A stretch of DNA of 64,000 nucleotides. Origin: Talpa occidentalis (taxonomy: Eukaryota; Chordata; Mammalia; Eulipotyphla; Talpidae). The translations under genes were made by a program, and so were the position numbers. Of this stretch, positions 12,508-24,366 are shown piece after piece (within the stretch, counting starts at the first letter, position 1; each line of letters starts with the position of its first letter). The stretch spans positions 69,237,683-69,301,682 of the forward strand of contig NW_023601433.1 in the NCBI RefSeq assembly GCF_014898055.3, written 5' to 3'. The notes beneath the pieces were generated by a model that was not told the DNA's origin, did no database searches, and saw only the letters and a program-made list of their open reading frames with translations.

Positions 12508-13039
12508 GTAAGTAACAGACCCATTCAAAGATGGAGTTGCAGTGACGCGTGTCCCTGCCGCTTGCTGCTTTTTATAGCTGGAGACAGGGCGCATGGCAGA
12601 GAGAAAGCAGATTTCTTGGGTGGTGTCTTTGCAAAACTCAGCGGAGAGTTTGGATTTCTTGGGTCTCGCTTTATCTCTGGCAGGATTTTCTTCAGCCAAA
12701 GAAGGGGCGCGGTGATGTCACGTTTGTAACTCAGCGGGGAGCCGGTGTGTGCTGTGTCTCTGGGCAATGATAAAAATATCACGAAGCAACTTTTAACACT
12801 CACTGCTCCAGCGGTGAGAGAAGGAGCTGTTTCTGTGACGCTTGTCTCCACGACGGCAGGGTTTCCATTCATTGATTGGGGGATTCCATGAGGCAAATGC
12901 CTGTTGGATGCAAGTTTGGGAGTCTTTTCCAATAAAATCACAGAGCTCAGGGATGTTTTATTTTACAGAGTAGCCAACAGCAGGGGAGAGCATTTTACAT
13001 TTGGATGATAGGGGGAACCTGGGATCTTCTACCTTTTTA

Positions 13040-13044
<5 letters not shown>

Positions 13045-13082
<38 letters not shown>

Positions 13083-13083
13083 T
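13045..13083 (+). repeat. (TTA)n microsatellite
   Basis: About 12 TTA units inside intron 1. Confidence 0.95.
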
Positions 13084-13959
13084 TGCTTTTTTTAAGTTGG
13101 GAGTTGTTAGACAATTTTGGTAATTTTTTTTTCAGGGCAGTTTCCCTTTTATTGTGTTTATAATAATTGACTTGTCCTTTCCGGAGGGAATTTCCAGAGG
13201 CTTATGTTGTTCCAAAGAAGTTTCACAGTGGGGTTGGGTGGAGAAAGGACCCTGCTCCCCAGTGTCTGGTGTCTGTGATGCCAGAGTCTGTCCTGTACTA
13301 TCACACGGGCGGCATGTTCATAAACCGCGCAATCTGGACCCCTCCCTGCCCACCCTTCCCCAGGTTCATCCAGGGGCCGGTTAATAACTGAAAATGTCCT
13401 TTCTTTCAGGGCTGCGGGGCTGTGCGTAGGAGTAGGGATTATGCACTGGGGAAAAGGTGTGTGTTTTTAAAGAAGGCAAAAGGGAAGTAACAAATGACTC
13501 ATCCACAGTGGAAATGCAAAACTAAGCCAGACAGAAGAAAATGCAATTACAATAGATAGACATCCCCCCAACCCCCTACTCCTTCCACCCCGCCCCCCTG
13601 CAGTGAAATGCAGAAAACTCAAAGCTTAATAAACCCTGGAGAATCTCTGAGTCTTACAGTCTTCTGTCTAGGTGTCTGTACTTCCAAAGAGGAGCATTCT
13701 GTGGGCGCCTGCCCAGGAGGTCCATCAGAAGAGAATGCTTTCTTCCTTCCTTCGCTATTCCCTCCCTCTCTCCACCCCTTATTTGATGGGACCGGATCCT
13801 ACTGTAGGAATTTAGCCTCTGGGCCTCTGTTGAAATAAATGACTAAGAATCTAAGGCAATTAGAATGGGACCGATTTAGGAAACAACTTTGAAACAACCT
13901 CAGCAATTCAAAGATGCTTAAGAGGTTTGAGGTAGTCAGGTTGAGAGAGTGGGATCACT

Positions 13960-15192
13960 TTACTCATTTATTCATTAATTCAATGAATATTGAGCATTTG
14001 TTCAATCGTAGTCACAGTTTTAGCTGCTGGGAATCCAGCAGCCAACAAAGTAGACTAAATATACTTTCCTTCAATGAACTACATTCTTAGGGCCAAATTG
14101 GTCTGGGAGAGTGAGGGTGGAGGAGGGGGGTGTGATGGTAGAGACAAGCAATGAACAAAATAAGTAAAATACATAGTATGGTAGATGGCAGGCGTGCCAG
14201 ATTGAGCAAATAAAAATGCAATGAATGAATTTTTTAGTATATCCCTTTTAAATATTGGAGACAAACTTGCTAAAAGTGTTCATTATTTATCTGAATTTCA
14301 AATTTAGCTGGGCATACCATATTTTATCTAAAAACCCTGTTAGAAAGAAATAAGGCTTCGGGGGAAAATAAGGCAGTGGAAATGCATAGGGAGTGCAGGG
14401 GTAGAGATGGCGGTGAAACTGTAGGAAGGATTATCCAGGAGAGCCTCACAGAGTTGATATTGAATTAATGTGCAAAAGAAGCCAGGTAGGCAGCGGCAAA
14501 AAATGTTCAAAGAACAGAAGAAACATGGGGAAAAGATGGGAGAAGTAATTGTGGTCAGATCACCTGTGACTTACGATATTATGGTAAGGTCTTAGGCTTT
14601 TGCCGCAAGGGGGTTGGGGAGCTACTGGCAGGTCTGCCTTACTTGGAATAGAGATTTCCATAATGCTGTACAGAAAATAACCCAAGTAGAGGTGGGAGAC
14701 CAAAGATGAGATTTACACAATGAACCAGGCAAGAAACATTATCAGTTTGGACTGACAGATAGTAGAACAGGTGGTAGATAAGGATGTAGTAGGTGTGTGT
14801 AAAAGCCAAAATAATTTATTAAAGGCTGGGGTGTGGGATACAAAAGAAACAGAAGCATCAAAAATGACTCCAAATTTTTTGGTCTGCACAGCTAGAAGAA
14901 TGAAGATGTCATTTTACCTAAGTGGGCAAGCCCTAGGAGGAGTAGATAGGACAGTGTTTGTCATTGGGCAGAGGCAGAAAATCTTTCACTGTCTTAGGAT
15001 CCAGAAGCTTTCAGGCATGCAGATGGATGCATTGATCGCGTTTTGGATATTCGTGACTGGAATTGTGGAGGGAGAGCAGACACCCCAAGAAATCTACTCG
15101 GATCCAGTCTGTGTGCAGAAGGAAAGATTCAAGACTTGTGCCCTGGGGTTTGCACTCCAGTTTGTAAAAATCAAGGAGATTGGAAGTGATGG
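13960..15192 (+). repeat. Old mammal-wide dispersed repeat, long copy
   Basis: Begins TTCATTAATTCAATGAATAT and continues through phrases typical of an abundant ancient repeat: GAGAGCCTCACAGAG, AATGACTCCAAATTTTTTGG at about 14863, ATGAAGATGTCATTTTACC. A second copy with the same order of phrases lies at 62660-63700. I cannot name the family. Open frames in it (for example 14771-15328) have no recognisable protein similarity and run into the SINE. Confidence 0.5.
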
Positions 15193-15206
15193 CTGGAGAG
15201 ATTTTG

Positions 15207-15477
15207 TTTGTTTGTTTGTTTTAAAGATTTATTTATTTATGCATACAAGAACTGGGGTACAGCCCAGATGTGGAGGGGGTGAGAGGATTCACCAGAGACA
15301 GAGTGGGGAACAGAACAAGGCGGAATGACTGAAATACACTGCTGAGGGGAAGACAGGAGAGGTCTGCTGAGCCATGTGGGTCACCTCCCTGGCCGGCTGG
15401 GGATTGAACTTGTGCTGCAATGGCTGCAGGTAGCTTCCTAGTGCTGCATCTTAATCCCTTGAGCCACCAGGGAGGCC
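15207..15477 (-). mobile_element. tRNA-derived SINE, subfamily A, with perfect TSD
   Basis: Antisense SINE flanked by the identical 14-mer CTGGAGAGATTTTG at 15193-15206 and 15478-15491. The perfect duplication marks a fairly recent retroposition into the older repeat at 13960-15192. Confidence 0.93.
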
Positions 15478-15724
15478 CTGGAGAGATTTTGAAGGGGAGT
15501 AAGAATCCAGGTTTGATTTCTAAGATGACATTTAGTTTGGGGGTGGGGATACGGTACTGTAAGGAGTGTGGCTTTGTCTTTGGTTTTTGGTCAACACGAG
15601 GACCACACAAGGATGTCAGACCTCTGATGAGCACATCACAACCCCTCTGTTCTTCTCAGGGCAATCTCTCCATTGCATTCTTTATATATTGTTTATATTT
15701 CACCAAATCACAATGTGGTATTCC

Positions 15725-15815
15725 AGGGTAAAGACTTCATCTTTCACAGTGTTTTCATCTTCTATAGTCCCAGCACCTATCATCACCACCAGGTTTGCAG
15801 AAGTTAATAAATAGT
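15725..15815 (+). repeat. L2 LINE 3' fragment
   Basis: TATAGTCCCAGCACCTATCA followed by AGAAGTTAATAAATAGTATT resembles the L2 3' end, diverged. Confidence 0.45.
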
Positions 15816-16509
15816 ATTGAACAAGATTAATTATATCATTCCACGACTTTGAGCTGATCGATCCACTATAGATAAGGATCTCCCTCGGGTGATCATGTAA
15901 CTTATTGTTTTAACTGAGAAACTTTGAGAGTGAAAGGGAACACTATAAATAATTTCACTGAGACAACAGTTGCAACCCAGGGTTGTTTTGGCAAACTGGG
16001 ACATATGGTCACCTCAAGGATAATTCTTATCAATGCAGCAGGTAAATAACATTTCAAAAGTATACTGCAAAATGCATTGTGCAAATCAGGCACTCACTAA
16101 TTATTAAATGAATTTGACTCTAATTATATCATGCTCCTTTTCAAGGCCGTGGGCTCCGTAGCATCAAGGCAGGTGAGGGTTCCTTGGGATGCCTAAATCA
16201 GCCCAAAGCAGCCCTCCGGTTGCTGCCTTTGCTCTGTCCCCTAAGAACACAAACACTGATGCAGAAATGCTGTCCGTCTCCTGTTTGATTCCCTACCCCC
16301 TGACTTGCCAGTGTTTTAAGATAGTATTTTTTTATTGTGATAAATATTTTGCAAGATATAAATGTATCAAATCAATACAGGGTACATCTTAAAGTTATGA
16401 AAAGCTATATGCCAATTATATCTCAGTGAAGATGGAAAAGAAGACAGTATTGGTAGCTCCCATGTAGCGTTTGCCTAGGGAGTCCCAGACATTAGGTCTT
16501 TGCTCAGAA

Positions 16510-16715
16510 ATCTCTAAAAATGTCACATCAGTCTCTGTCCTTTATCCTATCTCATCGTTCAGAGCACTTATCACTGTGGTCTTTATATTATATAGTATTT
16601 GTTTGTTATCTGTTTCTCTAATTATAATGTAGATCAACACTTCACTATCTCCTAATGTTTCTCAGAGTGCTAAGCAGTCCCTCAATAAATATTTGTGTGA
16701 ATGAATTAATCAGCT
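16510..16715 (+). repeat. L2 LINE 3' end
   Basis: The stretch ends CCCTCAATAAATATTTGTGT then GAATGAATTA, the characteristic L2 3' terminus, after AGAGCACTTATCACTGTGGT and a degraded body. Confidence 0.65.
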
Positions 16716-16974
16716 CACTAGCACGTGAGACAAGAAGGCTCTTCTAGCTATTTCTTTTACCTGAAATCTATACCAGAAGCCCTCTTAATCACTTGCTTAA
16801 TTTCTAAAGTATTTTTAGAAGAATATGGTGGCCTGATTTTAGCTATAATTTCTGTACCATTCTGTATATGGCCATGGTCTTTATGAGATTGACAAGGGGA
16901 CTAAAAAATGAAGTACCCCTACAGACCTCCAAAAGAATAGATCATATATACTAGTCAGATAGCCTGATTGCTGT

Positions 16975-17345
16975 AACAGCCCTGATCTCAGTGGTTTAGC
17001 TTAACTGAAATTAGTTTCTTGAACACAGTGGAATGTGAGTAGTCCTGCTCAATCCTGGGTGGGCCCCTACCTCCAGCCCGGCTCTGGGACCCAGGTGCCT
17101 TTGTCTAGTATCACACCATTCCCCAGGACCTTCTTCTGTATTCAGCCTGTCAAAAAAGAAAACGTTTGGAAGATTATTTAGGAGGTCTGAGGGTCAGGAC
17201 CTAGGGGGCCACTATCATTTATGCCCACATAGCATTGACCAGAATTAGTTCAAGGCCCTACCTAGAAGAAGGGGCTGGAAGAATTAAGTCTTCTGTGTGT
17301 ATGCAACAGGAAATATGGTCTGACTATACCGATAGATAAAATAAG
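16975..17345 (+). repeat. Unclassified old dispersed repeat
   Basis: TTGCTGTAACAGCCCTGATC, TCAGTGGTTTAGCTTAACTG and later CCACATAGCATTGACCAGAA follow the order of a common mammalian repeat (gctgctgtaacaaa / gtggcttaaa type). The family was not assigned. Confidence 0.4.
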
Positions 17346-19120
17346 GTGGCTACCATCCTAGGACAAGACAGGGTGCACAGCCAAACAAAACAGCCACTCC
17401 CCGCAATGTTCCTAGGACAAGAGAGCATCTCAGCATAATTTAAAAATCTTCATCTTTAGAGACAGCTGACCAGAAGCCACCACAGAGAAGCAAGGACTGC
17501 TTCCCTAAGATGCTGAAGTCTACCTAATCTTTACCCAGGAATAAAACCCTAGGGAAGCCCTGGGCCTGTTGCTGGCTGGTGGGCGGGCATGATCCCACAC
17601 CCCCTGTGCAGGTTAAGCTGACGCAGCCTGTGCAATCTGAGTTGTGGCCAAGAAGCCAGCTTTGCTAGCTCCCATCAGATAACTTGCCATGTGAATATCT
17701 TCCTCTGGATAACCTGTCTTCGATAATCCTCTGCCTACTTCATACCTGCCCCAACCCCATTTTCTATGTTTAAGCTCCAGAATGTCTATATCCCAGATAG
17801 AAAGCCCTTTGAAATGCAAAATTGTCTCTGGTACTCCAGCCTTTCCGGTCCCCACTTGTGCAGCAGGGAATTTCAGAGAGGTTGTTCTCCATTCTGCTTG
17901 AAGGGGCTTCAGAGTTGTTACTCTGGGCTGTGCAGTGTCTGGGAGGGGCAGGAGGGGACACTGGAAGCCTTGTCTTCATGCTGCTGCTCCACTATTTGGC
18001 ATGGATTCCCAGAGTAGCAAACAGCTGGACACTCCCACATTTAAAATGTTAGCACCAAAGTACTTGACAGAGAAGGAATAGAACTGATTTTTCATTTTGG
18101 TAACTTGAATGATCTATTCATGTGGATAATGAGGAATTGGTGACTTGGATCCAATGGAATTGTTTGTTATTAAACATCTGCGGATTCCCTCTCTTGCTTG
18201 TTTCTACCTCTGTTTAGTTTTTCTCCTCAGCTGAGAGACCATATTCTCCCCCAAATGATTGGAATGGCAGAGCTGTCAAGTTCTCCCTCAGGCCGGGAGT
18301 TGGCAGCTCCCAACTAGCTGACTCGTACTAAGGAAAGAACTGGGGCGACTGGGTTGTGTGTTCTAGTGGCTTTGTGTGGAAAGTGTTGCTAGGTGGTGGT
18401 GGATAACCACAAAAGAGGGCTGGTGCCTGGTGGTGGATGGAGGCAGAGGGAGCTGATAGAAGGCTGGAGAGAGGCTCAGGGCAGGAGGTTGAGGCAGAGA
18501 GGGTGTAGACACCAAGGGCAGTTCACCCTGGTGCCCAGAACTGCATTTAGCCGTTGGTGGGTACGTTAACCTGGTACTGTTTGCTGCTTTCCTCCAGATG
18601 GCATTAACTCTTGTTAACAAACTGGAGACATCATAGACAAATCCACAAAATAGAAAAAATGGAAAAGCAATGCAAGGTGGATGTCACCTTCCTAGTGCAA
18701 AAGTATAAGAAAAGAATGGGGGCCTGGAGTCCGTATTTGGGGCTGCTGATGGCTGAATGTTGGTAGAAAATTGACTGTAAACTCCTTTCCCAATTTATCT
18801 CAAAGAAGAAAATAGAAGATTCTTTTCAGTCTCCACAGGGCTACTGTTCTGGCTCTGAGGATCCTTGGAGGAAACAAAATTGTTCTTGTGAGTCTGTGTA
18901 GCAAAGCAAGGCAGAATGGAACTTTCAGTCCCTGCTGGTATTTGAGAAACTTGAATGCTTATCCATATGGGTGGTCTGAATGTCTCTGTATGATGTCCAT
19001 GTAAAGAAATAACCTTTTCAGAGATTCAATCCTGCTAATTAATCTAGCTGTCCTGGAAAAATCTTTAAAATATATTATTGCCATGATGGCCAAAGTAATC
19101 TTAAAAATCCATTTAAAAGT

Positions 19121-19686
19121 GGGGCCTCTCCTGTGGCGCAATGGGTTGAGAGCAGAGCTGTGAAGCTGTCTGCAGCCTCTGCAGCGCAGGTTTGATTCCT
19201 GGCCAGCCAGGGAGCTACCCACATGGCGTGGCAGACCTGTCCTCTCTCCTATCTCTCACCTGCTGCTCCCCTCAACAGTGTATTTCAGTCCATCTGCCTG
19301 TTCTGCTCCCTGCTCTGTCTCTGGTGAATCCTCTCACCCTCCCATGGCCCTGACCTGTACCCTAGTTCTTGTATAAAAATAAATAATTTTTTTTTTAAGA
19401 TTTATTTATTTATTTATACAACCACTGGGTACAGTCAGAAGCGCGGGAGGGTGAGAGATTTCACCAGAGCCAGAGTGGGGAACAGAACAGGCAGACCAAC
19501 GAAATACACTGCTGAGGGGAGCAGCAGGCGGCAGGAGAGGTCTGTGCGCCATGTGGGACCCTTGCCGGCGGCCGGGGATTGAACTGGCGCTGCAGAGGCT
19601 GCGTGCAGCTTCGCAGCCCAGTGCTTAACTGCTGCTCCACCAGGGGAGGCCCTAAAAATAAATAAATCTTTAAAAATTTTTTTTTA
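19121..19686 (+). mobile_element. tRNA-derived SINE, subfamily A, split by a nested SINE
   Basis: The outer + strand SINE runs 19121-19386 and its tail resumes at 19653-19686. It is flanked by the TSD AAAAATCCATTTAAAAGT (about 19103-19120 and 19687-19704). The A-rich tail is interrupted by the antisense SINE at 19387-19652, so this copy is the older of the two. Confidence 0.9.
19387..19652 (-). mobile_element. tRNA-derived SINE, subfamily B, inserted in a SINE tail
   Basis: Its reversed tail reads TTTATACAACCACTGGGTAC, the subfamily B type (TGTACCCAGTG). The 13-bp TSD TAAAAATAAATAA sits at 19374-19386 and 19653-19665 and is made of the host SINE's tail. Confidence 0.92.
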
Positions 19687-20438
19687 AAAAATCCATTTAA
19701 AAGTAACAGTGTTATGTCAAGTGTTACAACAATTTGGGCTGACAAAAACTCATCCACATGCTCACTCAAAAGGAATGCTAAACCTTTTCAGATCTTTACT
19801 AACCAGAGATAAGGAAGATATGGCATTGTTGGTATCTAACTTTACCCAGCAGTTCCTGTTATTTTTGTATTATTAAAGAAGAGGCCACAAAAAAGGCAGC
19901 CATCATGAGAATCCATGCAATGAGTCAGTTACCTAAATAAATTAAAGTTAATCTCCCAAGAACTTTTGAGCCAATAGTTCTGTCTTATTTCCCTTCTAGA
20001 CTTGGTGTGAAACTTATGAGAAGTTGAAGAATTTGCTAATCTGGAACATTTCCCCCTCTCTTTCCTCATTTGTATCTGACTGAGATGCTTATGATTATCA
20101 GTATAACATGAAATAAAGGGTAGATAAGAAGAATTATTCCCGGAACACACACACGGAACTAGGGTACAGGTATGGTACCAGAAAACCAACCTGAGATTAA
20201 AATATTCTCTATTCCCAACCAAAGGGTGCTGTGACTAGAGTTTTCTACAAAGATGTTTCTAGGCAAAGACCAAGGAAACTGTTGGTGGCACTGACTTCGA
20301 CTGTTCATGCATAAACTGTGGACACCTATTGATTAACATTACTAGTGAGAAGGTTTGGTTCTCTGTTGATCTGAAACTTAAATCTAGAACTGTCAAATGT
20401 TGCATCTTTTTTTGTTTGTTTGTTTGCATATGACTTTT

Positions 20439-20722
20439 TTTTTAAGATTTATTTTATTTTATTTTTTAAATTTATACAAGCACTGGGTACAGTCAGAAGC
20501 GCGGGAGGGTGAGAGAATTCACCAGAGCCAGAGCGGGGAGCAGAGCAGGCAGAACGACCAAAGTACACTGCTGAGGGGAGCAGCGGGCGGCAGGAGAGGT
20601 CTGTACGCCATGTGGGACCCTCCTCCAGTGGCCGGGGAGCAGCCGGGGATCGAACCGGCGCTGCAGAGGCTGTGGGCAGCTTCGCAACCCAGCGCTCAAC
20701 CGCTGCACCACCGGGGAGACCC
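20439..20722 (-). mobile_element. tRNA-derived SINE, subfamily B, with perfect TSD
   Basis: Flanked by TGCATATGACTTTT at 20425-20438 and 20723-20736. Contains reversed box B GGGATCGAACCGG and the long-form insert around CTCCAGTGGCCGGGGAGCAG. Low divergence suggests a young copy. Confidence 0.93.
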
Positions 20723-21868
20723 TGCATATGACTTTTAAAGAGAATTAGCTAACAAGCTGTCACTGGAAACTTTTTTTAAAAATTAGAGTAGATTTGAAGG
20801 ATTTAGAGGTAGCAGACTCTGCTTGCAAATACAAGTCAACCATTCTCACCTTTTTATTGAAGAGGGTGAGACTAAAGAAGGTGAACTTATTCGTTCTAAA
20901 TCTAGGACTCCTTAGACCTCGTCCAGTGCCTTTTCCAGGAACTCATTGGCCAAGGACACCTTGTTCTGCCTCTATCTGTAATACCGGGTAGGAGCTGCCA
21001 CTGTGTAGAGAACGTGGCCAGCTCCTGAAGTGATTTTGAATTCTCATTATTTTCTCTTCCTATTTTTTTTTTTAAAGCAGTAACTCCTTTTTCCCAGTTG
21101 ACTGGAATATTCAAATCAGACAAAAGGTTGAGATTCTTTGGACATGTCCTACATTTGAAGCATTGTCATAGATGGCCCTTCCAGTGCTAAGTAGAAATCA
21201 ATTTGTCCCTTCAGGACCGGTCAGAGCAGGGTGTCAAGGTCAAGGCTTTTGAAAATACACTTTATCTCTTCTGTTTTCATAGTGTGTTTTTGATAAAATC
21301 CACTTCAAGTAAGCTCTTGAAGCCTTTATAGTCTCTCAATTATACCTCTAATAATTTTCTTATGCATACTTGGTTTATACTAATGTGGGAAATAGCATTT
21401 TCAAGTGATTCACATATCTTTGATTATAATAACTGCGTTTGACCTTGGAGATGTAGCAGATGTTTCAGAAATCACCTTTAGATTTTTAAAAATATATAAA
21501 TACTGATAACCGGGATAAAACTGGAAATAAAAATAAGGAAATAATCAGACTCCTGGAGGGATTTTTTCTCCTAAAGTTTTCTTTAGATGAAGGTAAGGGG
21601 CAACCTAGTTGCCTGAAAACTATTCTGACCACTGTTCTTGTTTTGAATAACCTCAGGGAGACTTGAAAATAGTAGTTTTTACTGCAGCTTCTTTATTTCG
21701 AACGTGCAGTTTTTCATGTTTCTTTTGAGTGTTGATTAACCCCCTTTTGCCTCCAAAATAAATCTGCTAAGTTACATTCATACATTAACAGCTGCCATAA
21801 ACCCTCTTTTTAATGAGATTTCGAGTGTGAAATCATTAATTGTGAGCCATCCTTTTTTTTCCTTCCAG

Positions 21869-22152
21869 AACAAGGAAAAAGCAACCTGCATGTCACATCG
21901 CTAGAAGATGCAGAATGTCGCAGAACCAAGGATCGCCTGTCTAATGGAAACAGTCAAGTTTCAGTTTCCAAGTCTTCCCGCAACATCCCACGGAGACACA
22001 CTCTAGGTGGGCCCCGCAGTTCCAAAGAAATACTGGGAATGCAAACATCTGAAATGGATAGGAAAAGAGAAGCTTTCCTAGAACATCTGAAGCAGAAGTA
22101 CCCCCATCATGCCACAGCGATCATGGGCCACCAGGAGAGGCTGAGAGACCAG
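21869..22152 (+). CDS. KIAA1217: KIAA1217 (SKT) coding exon 2
   Basis: This 284-nt exon follows a pyrimidine tract ending TTCCAG at 21868 and ends CAG before GTAGGA at 22153. Joined to exon 1 (phase 1), it completes codon 24 (Glu) and runs open to residue 118, ending on a codon boundary. Visible parts are a serine-rich basic stretch, the basic motif RRHTLGG at residues 65-71 (Thr68 in a basophilic-kinase-like context, an inference), then a charged, probably helical segment at about 86-118 containing DRKREAFLEHLKQKYPHH and ending QERLRDQ. That last segment is the family signature shared with SRCIN1. There are no membrane segments or signal peptide. The full human protein is close to 1,940 residues, so this is only the N-terminus; the coiled-coil AIP3-like region lies beyond the window. 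The frame also reads through the donor into intron 2 and stops at 22252. Confidence 0.95.
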
Positions 22153-22458
22153 GTAGGAGCCTACTGCTTTTTCAGTCTGCAAGGTTTTTTTGTTAATGGA
22201 CATGGGGGACAGCAAAGTGAACTACAGTTTATAGCAGGACATCTTATTGAGTGAAGTGTCTGCTATTCAGTTGTTCCAGAACTCTTCTGAGACTTGGGAG
22301 GAGGCTCCAGAAAAGTTTGACCTGAAAGCACCACCCCTTTTACTATCCCAGCCAAAAAGCCAGAGGCCAAAGAGGGAAGACCCAGAGGTTATGCAGTTCC
22401 CCCAAGAATATCCTCATGTTCAACCACAAGTAGATCTGAAATGCAGTGAATGATTAAT

Positions 22459-22491
22459 TGAATGAATGAATGAGTGAATGAATGAATGAAT
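22459..22491 (+). repeat. (GAAT)n short tandem repeat
   Basis: About eight GAAT/GAGT tetramers, 0.3 kb after exon 2. Confidence 0.9.
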
Positions 22492-24085
22492 CCATGGATA
22501 AATTTTGAGGGTAAATAGAGCACAGAGGCATAGGCTGGAGATACATCCCTCTTCCTCAAGAAGCTGACATTATGGTTTAGTTTCTGTTCTTTCCCATTTT
22601 ACTCACAGATGTTTTCTTTTTGTATATTTGGCTTTCTTCTGTCTTCAGCAACATTTATCTGAGGTTATCTTGACATCCACACAGATATCACCTAACTGAG
22701 GCTTGGGATGTTTTTGTTTCTTGGCTGTATTCCATGACTTTTTAGCAGACAGTACAGTTTGGGGGTTAAAAGAGATGGTCTGTGGACCTCACAGACTTGT
22801 TTATCAGATTGAACTTTGAGGAAAGTGGAGAGCACTTAGCGGTGTGCATGGTAGGGGAAGGATGGCAGGCTGTTACTGATTTCGACACTACAGGTAGAGA
22901 GATAACCTATTTTAAGTCTGCTGTTTTGCCAGTTAGTTACAAAAGTGATGTCTAATTCAGCTTTTGATCTTCCATGGGAATGGAGATTGGAATCAACCGG
23001 AATCTTTAAATCTATATTTCTACCACAATCTCATTTTTTTCCCTTAAATTCTGTCTTTCCTTCTATGAAATCTTTTCCGGAATGCCTAAAAATGTGAAAT
23101 GTCTTTTATGAGCTCTATGTTTACTTTTTGTTCACATTGCCGAAAGCAGCAGACCCAGAAGAGGAAAAACAAATAGGAATCCAGGTTAGTATAGAGATGA
23201 GTAGATTAATTCTTGAGTTACTAAGGGAAGGAAGGCTATCTTCATTTCAAGCTACATAGAAAATATTGCTATTTTATTTTTATCCAGATTTTGACTTTGA
23301 ACTCTTTTATCCAAACTTTTGACTGTTTAAAACGGAAATTCCCCACAGCTCTCACAAATGTAATGAATGATTTTACCAACTGTGTTGTACATTATACAGA
23401 AACTCACCTGTACAATAATATCAATTGCAGTTTATATGCAATTTAAATATATTAATTTATGTTTATCTCTACAAGCAATAGCATCTTTAAGAATTATTTT
23501 TGATGAATTTAATTGTATCATAACAGAACCCCTATCACCCTGGTATATTCCTCATGCTTGGATACCAGGGTATCAACTTACACTTTGGGGATTAGATATA
23601 GTCCTTCCATTGTGTATGAAAAACTTCAAATTAAGCATATTTTTGTATATCATATTCATCATAAAACTTACCAACTGATGTATCTGAAAATGTTTGAAAT
23701 TCAGATTTATGAGTCCTTATTCATGTATATATGTATCAGGAACTCCTGGAAAGGGAGGCTAATTGGCATGAACTTAGATGCACTAAGAACATAGACCATT
23801 CAGTGAGCAGAGGGCTGAGGCAATGATGAAGTAATAGGTCTGGCTAAAAGGTTAAGGTTGTAGAAAGGGTATATTTTGAAAAATAATGTCCAACTTATAC
23901 ATAAGAACATAAATGGAAACTTTATAAATTACAGTAAAGGAAATAGACCCAGCGTGAGAAATTCCTCTTTAGAGTTATGAATTTATTCTAATCCAAATAC
24001 GAAAATGACAGGCGAATCACCATGTTTAGTAGTAGAACCATTTAACTCTTTCAACTAATGACCAAATATGGGTATACACCAGTTT

Positions 24086-24366
24086 CTTTTTTTTTTTTTT
24101 TGAAAAAATTATTTATGCATACAAGAGCTGGGGTGTAGGCCAGAAGTGCAGGGGTGAGGGGAAGTGAGAGGATCACCAGAGACAGAGTGGGGAGCAGAAC
24201 AGGTGGATTAACTGAAATACACTGCTAAGGGGAGCAGCAGGCAAGACAGGAGAGGTCTGCTGCACCATGAAGGTTAGCTCCCTGGCTGGGGATCGAACTC
24301 GTGCTGCAGTGACAGCTGATAGCTTTGTAGTGCTAAGACTTAACCCCTTGTGCTACCAAGGAGGCC
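24086..24366 (-). mobile_element. tRNA-derived SINE, subfamily A, antisense
   Basis: Runs from poly-T and TTATTTATGCATACAAGAGC to TTGTGCTACCAAGGAGGCC. Diverged flanks TATACACCAGTTTCTT and ATATGCACCAATTTCTT are a decayed TSD, so this is an older copy. Confidence 0.88.

Larger units (their letters stand above)
12508..21868 (+). other. KIAA1217 intron 1
   Basis: This is a GT-AG intron of 9,361 bp. It contains a TTA microsatellite (13045-13083), an old dispersed repeat (13960-15190) broken by a SINE, L2 3' pieces, a SINE-in-SINE nest (19121-19686) and another SINE (20439-20722). The first 400 bp after exon 1 remain moderately CpG-rich and include a CRE-like TGATGTCACG at about 12714, so promoter activity may extend past the exon. 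In 15820-16500, 17350-18950 and 20740-21700 I recognise no gene or repeat. Confidence 0.85.

Noticed and set aside
14771..15328. 185-codon + strand frame
   Set aside because: It lies in an old dispersed repeat and ends inside an antisense SINE. No family resemblance and no splice context.
22247..22453. Open frame just after exon 2
   Set aside because: It has no ATG (TTG start), lies beyond a good donor site, and is not part of the known SKT protein.
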